Positions 28,540-34,831 of a stretch of 34,831 nt of DNA are shown in pieces. The notes below the pieces were generated by a model. The model ran no database searches. It was given only the letters and a program-made list of their open reading frames with translations, and was not told where the DNA came from. Each line of letters begins with the position of its first letter. Within the stretch, counting starts at the first letter, position 1. The stretch is taken from positions 1-34,831 of the forward strand of contig JAJRPR010000099.1 in NCBI GenBank assembly GCA_024280655.1, written 5' to 3'. The DNA is from Alphaproteobacteria bacterium (GTDB taxonomy: Bacteria; Pseudomonadota; Alphaproteobacteria; Rhizobiales; Devosiaceae). The translations under genes and the position numbers were made by a program.

Positions 28540-28604
28540 CTGTTGCCAGATCAATTTGAATGTCTCTGCCCTCTGATTGAACCACTGAGTATGATTTATG
28601 TCCA

Positions 28605-29672
28605 TCATTTTGTATTTATTCTATATCGGGTTGCTCTAGCCTGTCCAAATCGTTCAATCTTGTTCATTTCGACTAATTTGCGCAGGGTATGATCTACTGT
28701 TCTTGGGTTAAGTCCTGTTGCTTTAACAACCTCAGAGCGATTAAAAGATTCAACTAAATTGGCATATTCCCAAACTTTTAATTGCAACTCTGATAAGAAT
28801 ACCTCTGTTGGCTCGTCTGTCATCAACTTCAAGGCTTGTTGACTTTGAGAAATTACTACTTTTAAGAAAAATAGAATCCAAGGTGATAAATCTTCATCAT
28901 CACTCTTCCAGCTTTGCTGTGTTTTATTCAAAGCAACGTAATAATCTGCTTTATGCTCTTCAATGATTTTCTCATGAGAAATAAAAGGAATAAAAGCATA
29001 ACCAGCTTTAAGCATTAAAAGGTTGGTCAATACCCGACTTAAACGCCCGTTACCATCTTGAAATGGATGAATTGCCAGAAACTCAAAAATAAAATTCCCT
29101 ATAATTAAAAGCGTTGGAAAATTATCTTTTGCTAATTCCTTCGTTGTCCAATCTAAAAGCTCTTGCATCTCTTTGGCTACAAGATGGGGTGGTGTTGGAT
29201 CAAAAATAACACCTACCAATTCACCAGCTTGATCTCTTGCTTCAACTCTGTTTGAGCCAAATTTATAAGTTCCTTTGTGTCTGATGTCTTTTTCAGAATA
29301 TTGTAAAATTTGTTGGTGAAGCCCTAATATTGAACTTTCAGTAAAAGGAATATCACTCCAATGCTCAAAAACTGTTTTTAAAACTTCCAAATATCCCCCA
29401 ACCTCTTGTTCATCACGTGTTTTAAATTTTGTGATGCGCTGTTTTTGGAAAAGCGCCTGAACATCTTTATCGCTTAGTTTACTTCCCTCAATACGTGTTG
29501 AAGCACCAGTTGAGGTTACTAACACCGAAGTTTGCAACCGTTGCGCCATCTGTGGCGATAGAGTATTTGCAATTCTCCAATGCCCCTTGATTGCATCAAT
29601 AGATGCAATTTGGCTATAAATTTTGGTAGCTAATTTAGCTGAAAATTGAAGTCGCTTTTCGAATCGTTGCAT
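28605..29672 (-). CDS. Fic family protein (putative AMPylase) with C-terminal winged helix
   Basis: HPFQDGNGRLSR active-site motif; N-terminal STRIEG inhibitory-type motif; C-terminal SEVVKATGLNPRTVDHTLRKLVEMNKIERFG. Confidence 0.92.
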   Translation of the reverse strand: MQRFEKRLQFSAKLATKIYSQIASIDAIKGHWRIANTLSPQMAQRLQTSVLVTSTGASTRIEGSKLSDKDVQALFQKQRITKFKTRDEQEVGGYLEVLKTVFEHWSDIPFTESSILGLHQQILQYSEKDIRHKGTYKFGSNRVEARDQAGELVGVIFDPTPPHLVAKEMQELLDWTTKELAKDNFPTLLIIGNFIFEFLAIHPFQDGNGRLSRVLTNLLMLKAGYAFIPFISHEKIIEEHKADYYVALNKTQQSWKSDDEDLSPWILFFLKVVISQSQQALKLMTDEPTEVFLSELQLKVWEYANLVESFNRSEVVKATGLNPRTVDHTLRKLVEMNKIERFGQARATRYRINTK

Positions 29673-29964
29673 TTTTCACCTTAGTTGCTTGTGAGATATG
29701 GTATGATATGGTGAAAGAAATGCAAGTCTAAATTATAAAAAAATGAAATAAAAATCGGAGCCAATTAAAAAACTCTAACGGGTTTTATATTAAATGCAAA
29801 TCAATAAAATATATCTATAAATACTAAAATCATGTTTTAATATGATCAAATATTTACAAGTGAATACTGATTATCCTGATAAAAATATCGTGAACATTTA
29901 ATCAGCCTATTGCAATTTTTATAAAGTTTAGCAACTATCAATCGTTCTTTTGGGGGAAAAGAAC

Positions 29965-31962
29965 ATGGACTTAAATTTATTTGGAATTCCTAGATTTAAT
30001 TTAGAGAATCGATCAATTCAAAGATTGCCAGCTAAAGCCTATTTAGCGATAGCGCTTCTATTAATTAAATATGATGGGTTTGTGCGCCGTGCAACTTTGG
30101 CAAGTTATTTATGGGAAGATCGTGATACAAATTTAGCTAATGCAAACCTAAGACAATTGCTGGCTGCAATACGCCGATTTGAAAAGCAAAATTCACTTGA
30201 AATCATTAAAGCAGATAGAAATAATATCTATTTAGCAAATTCTGTCGTATGTGATCTAGATGAATTTACCTCTATTAAAAAGCTGACCACTTCTGAGGGG
30301 TTAAAAAGATATGTAGCAAATTATCAAAGAGATTTCTTGCAAGGGTTAGAAGATAGTTCAGGAGACAATTTAAATAAATGGATTTTAATCCAGCGACAAA
30401 ATTTCTCTAATCAATTTTTGCAAATTGCATATAAAGGCGCTTTAAAGATTGGCGGCAAAGATGGAGAAATTGCTTTAGAAAGTTTGCTTTTATCACATCC
30501 ATATGATGAAAAATTGCTACAAACCCTTATTATATCTCTTACAAAAAATGGCGATTATATAAAAGCCAAAAGATGCTTTGATATGTTTGCAAAAAGATTA
30601 TCTCAAGACCTTAATGTAAATCCAACTAATAAAACAATAACATTGGTCGCTCGATTGCTCCCTGATTTAATTCCTGAGCTTCATAGAAAATATTCATTTC
30701 TTTCCAGAAGAAACACCAGCAACATTATATTTACTGGCTTTGAGAATAATCCTCTAAGAGAAGAAGCTAAAGTCAATAATAATCCGCTTCCTCGATTATT
30801 AATTCTACCCCCAACATCTGGAGCATCTGAACTGCCAACATATAGTCACAGACTGGTGGATTCTTTGATAGAAGATATAACCTTGTCATTATCTAGAATG
30901 AGTAATTTTGTTGTTCTTGCTCCACATACCGCAAAACAATTTGTAAAAATGGAGCATGTTCAAATGCAACCAACGCTCGATGTAGATTTTATTATATCAA
31001 CAAGGTTGATGCCAAATGGTAGCAATTTAAATCAAGAAGAAAAAAGATACATAATAAAATTAACCTCTGTTTCAAGCGGAGAGGTTTTGATAACAGAAGA
31101 GATTCGTTTAACGTCAATGGGTCTTTATGAAAGCTATTGTGATGTAATTCAATCATTAGTCAGTAGGATTGGATTAAAAATTGACTGGTCAGTTTTATCT
31201 GACTTTCGTAATACTGGTTTTGCCAATGCTTACATTTTCTATTTGATTGGGAAAGAGAAATTGAATATTGGTGATCTGCCAAATGTTCGTGCTGCACGCA
31301 AAGCATTTAAGCATGCCATAAAGCTAGCACCAGATTTTTATTTGGCTCAACAAATGCTAGCACGAACTTATCATCTTGAATGGTATCTTTTGGGGCGCCC
31401 CGAATGCGAATTACTTTTGAAAACAAAAAACATCGCAACCAGACTTATCAAAACAAACCCCTCTTTAGCAGGGGGTTATTGGGAATATGGAAATTCACAA
31501 TTGTATTTGGGAGATATAGGTAGTGCTTTAGAAATTACATCTGTCGCTATATCCTTAGCTCCGAACCATTCAGATATAATTGCACACAAAGCTGATATTC
31601 TTTGTCATCATGGCGAGCATAACATGGCTCTTAAACTAATAGGCAAAGCGCTAGAACTTAACCCACTACCACCAGATATTTATTATTGGACTGCGGCTGG
31701 CAGCAAATTTTTTCTTCGTGACTATAAAGGCTCTCTAAAAATAATATACAAAACAAAGCCTATTAGTCCTTTATGCTGGCGTTTAACGGCAGCTTGCTAT
31801 GCGATGCTTGGCAATAAAAGAGAATCAAAAAAATATAAAGAACTCTATCTGAACGAATATCCCGATTTTAGAGTAAGTGTATGGCCAAAAATGTTTTCAG
31901 CAAATAGTCAAAACGATATTGAGCATTATACGGAGGCCCTATATCTAGCAGGTTTTAACTAG
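29965..31962 (+). CDS. SARP/BTAD-type transcriptional regulator with TolB/FlgO-like middle region and TPR C-terminus
   Basis: MDLNLFGIPRFNLENRSIQRLPAKAYLAIALLLI..GFVRRATLASYLWEDRDTNLANANLRQLLAAIRR winged helix; BTAD helices; LLILPP...LVDSLIEDITLSLSRMSNFVVLAPHTA; TPR-like helices at the C-terminus. Confidence 0.85.
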   Translation: MDLNLFGIPRFNLENRSIQRLPAKAYLAIALLLIKYDGFVRRATLASYLWEDRDTNLANANLRQLLAAIRRFEKQNSLEIIKADRNNIYLANSVVCDLDEFTSIKKLTTSEGLKRYVANYQRDFLQGLEDSSGDNLNKWILIQRQNFSNQFLQIAYKGALKIGGKDGEIALESLLLSHPYDEKLLQTLIISLTKNGDYIKAKRCFDMFAKRLSQDLNVNPTNKTITLVARLLPDLIPELHRKYSFLSRRNTSNIIFTGFENNPLREEAKVNNNPLPRLLILPPTSGASELPTYSHRLVDSLIEDITLSLSRMSNFVVLAPHTAKQFVKMEHVQMQPTLDVDFIISTRLMPNGSNLNQEEKRYIIKLTSVSSGEVLITEEIRLTSMGLYESYCDVIQSLVSRIGLKIDWSVLSDFRNTGFANAYIFYLIGKEKLNIGDLPNVRAARKAFKHAIKLAPDFYLAQQMLARTYHLEWYLLGRPECELLLKTKNIATRLIKTNPSLAGGYWEYGNSQLYLGDIGSALEITSVAISLAPNHSDIIAHKADILCHHGEHNMALKLIGKALELNPLPPDIYYWTAAGSKFFLRDYKGSLKIIYKTKPISPLCWRLTAACYAMLGNKRESKKYKELYLNEYPDFRVSVWPKMFSANSQNDIEHYTEALYLAGFN

Positions 31963-32041
31963 GTAATGCTTACTAACCTCTACTACGGAAGCGTAGAAAT
32001 TCAAATTCCCATATTATTGCTATGGATAAAAGGAGGAAAAA

Positions 32042-32224
32042 ATGACAAGTATAATTAATTATGATCCACATAAAGGTGGTATTCAAATTCAAGATTCTGT
32101 CACAGGAAAAACTGAAAATATACAGGCCACTATGCTCAGAAAGATTGCTAAACGAAAAATGAAGTTCGCTATTAAAAGTAATCAACTGGCTGCTCATGTG
32201 TTGATTAAGCTCTCCACTACTTAA
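32042..32224 (+). CDS. Small cationic peptide, candidate RiPP precursor for the adjacent YcaO-TfuA
   Basis: 60 aa MTSIINYDPHKGGIQIQDSVTGKTENIQATMLRKIAKRKMKFAIKSNQLAAHVLIKLSTT. Perfect SD AGGAGG 5 nt before the ATG; immediately upstream of ycaO on the same strand; no Cys. Confidence 0.65.
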   Translation: MTSIINYDPHKGGIQIQDSVTGKTENIQATMLRKIAKRKMKFAIKSNQLAAHVLIKLSTT

Positions 32225-32294
32225 TTATGGGGATATTAAAAATAACACTCTACAAAATGAATATCACCCCTATTTTGAATTAGTAGGTGTTGCG

Positions 32295-33491
32295 GTGATG
32301 ACCAATAATACCATCTCCCAGTATCATGATAGGGTAATATCCCCAAATGAAACAATGCACCGAGTCAGTCAGTCATTTGAACAACTTGGAATAACACGAG
32401 TTGCTGATCAAACAGGGTTAGATAAAATTGGCATCCCTTGCTTTGCTGCCTTTAGACCCAATTCCAAGACCCTTGCCAATAGTCAAGGTAAGGGTCTTGA
32501 TCGAGATTCAGCAAAAGCTTCTGCTGTTATGGAGGCAGTAGAACATTCAATTGCAGAAAATCAATATATTCCAACACTGGTAGGAAATATTAAGGGATTG
32601 AGTGAGAGAGGTCAGACTTTAGTTGATATTCGTCACCTGTTGCCAATCGGAGAGATTATCCCTGATAATAAAAAGCTTAGATGGGTTAAAGGCTATAATT
32701 TGTTATCGCAAGATGCGGCTTTGATCCCATTTGATGCAGTAAATATAGATGGCAAAAAAACTGATTTAATAGGCATATGCAAATCCACAAACGGGCTTGC
32801 CTCAGGAAATTGTGAAGAAGAAGCAATTTTTCATGGTCTTTGTGAACTAATAGAGCGTGACGCAGGATCACTTTGGTCTTTGAAAAACAAAGAAATGCAA
32901 GCTCTAACAGCTATTGATCCCGCCACCTGGAAAGATAAAACAGTTGTAGAACTTTTTCAAAAAGTTGAAAATGCTGGATTGAGTATGAAATTATTTGACC
33001 ATACTAGCGATATTGGTATGCCATGCGTTATGGCTGTGATTGGTGAGATTGGCAAAGATGAATATCAACATTTTGACCTTGCAGCAGGTTATGGAGCTCA
33101 CCCAATCGCTTCTCGTGCTGCAATTCGTGCAATTACTGAGGCGGCGCAAACACGTATAACTTCAATTGCTGGATCTCGTGATGATATTGACCCAGATTCT
33201 TATAGTGAGATAGCAGCTCTTGAACATATAAAGTTGCTTGAAGTGAAAGCTACTCCTAATAGATCGATGTCAAAAGGAATGCCGCTTGGAACTTCATTAC
33301 CTGAGTTACTAAGTTATACAATGTTGGCTCTTAGAAAAGTTAGAATTGAAGATATTTTCGCTTTCCCACTCTGTGGGGATGAATTTGATTTCTCAGTAAT
33401 GAAGTTAGTAGTCCCACCTTTGGAAGATCGTGATGCAAACAGCAATTGGCGTCCGAATATAAGAGCATTAGAAGTGATGTTGGCGGCATGA
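32295..33491 (+). CDS. ycaO: YcaO-domain protein (ATP-dependent backbone cyclodehydratase/thioamidation-type)
   Basis: SQGKGLDRDSAKASAVMEAVEHS; STNGLASGNCEEEAIFHGLCELIERDA; ASRAAIRAITEAAQTRIT, the three YcaO ATP-binding signature segments. GTG at 32295 or ATG at 32298. Confidence 0.95.
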   Translation: MMTNNTISQYHDRVISPNETMHRVSQSFEQLGITRVADQTGLDKIGIPCFAAFRPNSKTLANSQGKGLDRDSAKASAVMEAVEHSIAENQYIPTLVGNIKGLSERGQTLVDIRHLLPIGEIIPDNKKLRWVKGYNLLSQDAALIPFDAVNIDGKKTDLIGICKSTNGLASGNCEEEAIFHGLCELIERDAGSLWSLKNKEMQALTAIDPATWKDKTVVELFQKVENAGLSMKLFDHTSDIGMPCVMAVIGEIGKDEYQHFDLAAGYGAHPIASRAAIRAITEAAQTRITSIAGSRDDIDPDSYSEIAALEHIKLLEVKATPNRSMSKGMPLGTSLPELLSYTMLALRKVRIEDIFAFPLCGDEFDFSVMKLVVPPLEDRDANSNWRPNIRALEVMLAA

Positions 33492-34222
33492 GGATATTAT
33501 TTGCAGGCCCAAGTATTTATGGTGCGAATATTGATTTAGGTTCAATTGAACTAAGACCGCCAGCAGCTCATGGTGATCTAGCACGAGCTGTTTTGGATGG
33601 AGCTAGTGCCATTGGGTTAATAGATGGAGTTTTTGAAGCTATAGCAGCTGTGTGGCATAAAGAAATATTATTTGCACTTCAACGTGGGGTTGCAGTAGCA
33701 GGTGCTGCATCAATGGGTGCGCTGCGTGCTTCTGAATGTGCTAAATTTGGTATGATTCCAATTGGTAAGATTGCCCATTCTTATCTTGATGGATCTCTAG
33801 ATGACGATGCAGCTGTTGCACTGATACATGGGCCAACTGAGTTAGGAAGCCCACCCTTTACTGATGCATTGGTAGATATAGAACACACGCTTTCTATTAT
33901 GCTAAATTCTGGTTGCATCAACACCAATGAAGCAAAAAAAATACTTGAAAATGCACGTAAAACATTTTTTAAAAAACGCACTATTGATTCAATAGTATCT
34001 GAACTACCCAATGCTGTTTATCTAAGACAGCAATATAAAAAATACTTCACTAGTCTAAAACAGGCGGATGCTCTTGAACTAATTGCGTATATCAAGCAAC
34101 TGTCTGAAAATAATATCGCATCACCATTATCATGGAAACTTGAGCAACCCCGCACTTGGACAAATGCGCTAAATAAGATTGCAAATAGAAAGCAGTTTGT
34201 TCAAAACGGCGAACAAGTATAG
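33488..34222 (+). CDS. tfuA: TfuA-like core domain protein
   Basis: MRILFAGPSIYGANIDLGSIELRPPAAHGDLARAVLDGASAIGLIDGVFEAIAAVWHKEILFALQRGVAVAGAASMGALRASE is the TfuA core signature. ATG overlaps the YcaO stop (ATGA); the ORF track start at 33446 is probably too early. Confidence 0.93.
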   Translation: MRILFAGPSIYGANIDLGSIELRPPAAHGDLARAVLDGASAIGLIDGVFEAIAAVWHKEILFALQRGVAVAGAASMGALRASECAKFGMIPIGKIAHSYLDGSLDDDAAVALIHGPTELGSPPFTDALVDIEHTLSIMLNSGCINTNEAKKILENARKTFFKKRTIDSIVSELPNAVYLRQQYKKYFTSLKQADALELIAYIKQLSENNIASPLSWKLEQPRTWTNALNKIANRKQFVQNGEQV

Positions 34223-34233
34223 AATAGTTTTTT

Positions 34234-34254
34234 AGATTCACGCAAGATTCACGC
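34234..34254 (+). promoter_or_regulatory. Direct repeat agattcacgc-a-agattcacgc (11-bp period), candidate regulator-binding site
   Basis: Perfect 10-bp repeat spaced one helical turn apart, about 57 bp upstream of the luxR-type ATG. Confidence 0.45.
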
Positions 34255-34310
34255 TTTCTATCTTCTCTTGTCAAAAGGCTACAAAAAGTAGTCATAACAG
34301 GGGGAAATAA

Positions 34311-34571
34311 ATGTCACAAAATTATGTATCTATTACTATTCCAACAGACTTGCGTATGTTTGCAGTTCAAGGATTAAATAATCTAACGCCTAGAGAAACT
34401 GAAATACTTCAAAATGTCGTTAATAACAAAACTTCTAAAGAAATTGCACGTAAGCTAGGTATTAGCTATCGCACAGTAGAAGCGCATAAATCTAATATGT
34501 TACTCAAAATGGGTTTGCATAGCACATTAGATATTTATCGAGTGCTTTATGTTTTATCCAATGAGGATTGA
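34311..34571 (+). CDS. Stand-alone LuxR/GerE-type helix-turn-helix regulator
   Basis: 86 aa, NNLTPRETEILQNVVNNKTSKEIARKLGISYRTVEAHKSNMLLKMGLHS. No receiver or ligand domain. RBS agggggaaata. Confidence 0.92.
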   Translation: MSQNYVSITIPTDLRMFAVQGLNNLTPRETEILQNVVNNKTSKEIARKLGISYRTVEAHKSNMLLKMGLHSTLDIYRVLYVLSNED

Positions 34572-34676
34572 AAATAAGTCATAACAATAAATTGCTATAA
34601 TTCTTCGTGGTCATATTCAAACTGGTCTATATAACAATGTTTATGATTGCGAAGTTTTTTAATATGAAAAAACCAC

Positions 34677-34829
34677 TCATAATGAAACCTTAGCATCAGC
34701 AATGCTCAAATACATCCTATGCGGATAATCAATGCTCTCAATATTTTTAAAACCAAGCGATTGATAAAAATCTATACGCCTTGTAAATGCAGCATCGTCA
34801 CCATCAACCAACACATCAAGAACAATAAT
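34677..34829 (-). CDS. GNAT family N-acetyltransferase, C-terminal part (runs off the window)
   Basis: Reverse-strand frame IIVLDVLVDGDDAAFTRRIDFYQSLGFKNIESIDYPHRMYLSIADAKVSL*, with the FYxxLGF GNAT motif. Confidence 0.7.
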   Translation of the reverse strand: MIVLDVLVDGDDAAFTRRIDFYQSLGFKNIESIDYPHRMYLSIADAKVSL

Positions 34830-34831
34830 AG

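Noticed and set aside
1-28540. Composite transposon flanked by two IS3 copies
   Set aside because: The two IS3 pieces are different parts of OrfB and too fragmentary to show they are the same element; no target duplications visible.
31973-32197. Minus-strand 74-aa ORF overlapping the candidate precursor peptide
   Set aside because: No RBS or recognisable domain. The plus-strand ORF has a near-perfect SD and the right context.
32254-32280. Mini-ORF MNITPILN between the peptide and ycaO
   Set aside because: Only 8 codons, no clear RBS; insufficient evidence for a second precursor.
1-34831. CRISPR arrays, tRNA or rRNA genes
   Set aside because: No regularly spaced repeats and no recognisable tRNA/rRNA sequence found by eye; a tRNAscan/Infernal run would be decisive.

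Overview
This window is a mosaic cell-surface polysaccharide (EPS/O-antigen/capsule) locus. It is followed on its right by a compact putative RiPP (ribosomally synthesised, modified peptide) locus. Left to right: the 3' end of an IS3-type transposase abuts a 5'-truncated acyltransferase-3/SGNH gene. Next come a divergent RfaH/NusG-like antiterminator and an EPS-associated MarR regulator, with an ops/JUMPstart-like core in the leader between them. A block of sugar-nucleotide, flippase, polymerase, glycosyltransferase and acetyltransferase genes follows; it includes a CapE/FnlA-type dehydratase split by a frameshift exactly at an A_AAA_AAC heptamer. A DUF2793/phage-spike-like gene lies on the opposite strand. 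After it come a nucleotide-sugar dehydrogenase and a visibly more AT-rich module: WbuX/WbpG amidotransferase, HisH-like, HisF-like, bi-domain oxidoreductase, heparinase-like, GT4, an SDR-sugar transferase fusion, Wzz-like and WbpM-like genes. Past an IS3 remnant and a class II-like Fic gene lies the most interesting segment: a SARP/BTAD-TPR regulator, a strongly translated 60-aa cationic Cys-free peptide, a YcaO with intact ATP-binding motifs, TfuA (ATGA overlap) and a stand-alone LuxR-type HTH preceded by an 11-bp-period direct repeat. I read this as a candidate thioamidating or otherwise backbone-modifying RiPP system. Calls come from reading motifs and the supplied ORFs; no database search was possible.
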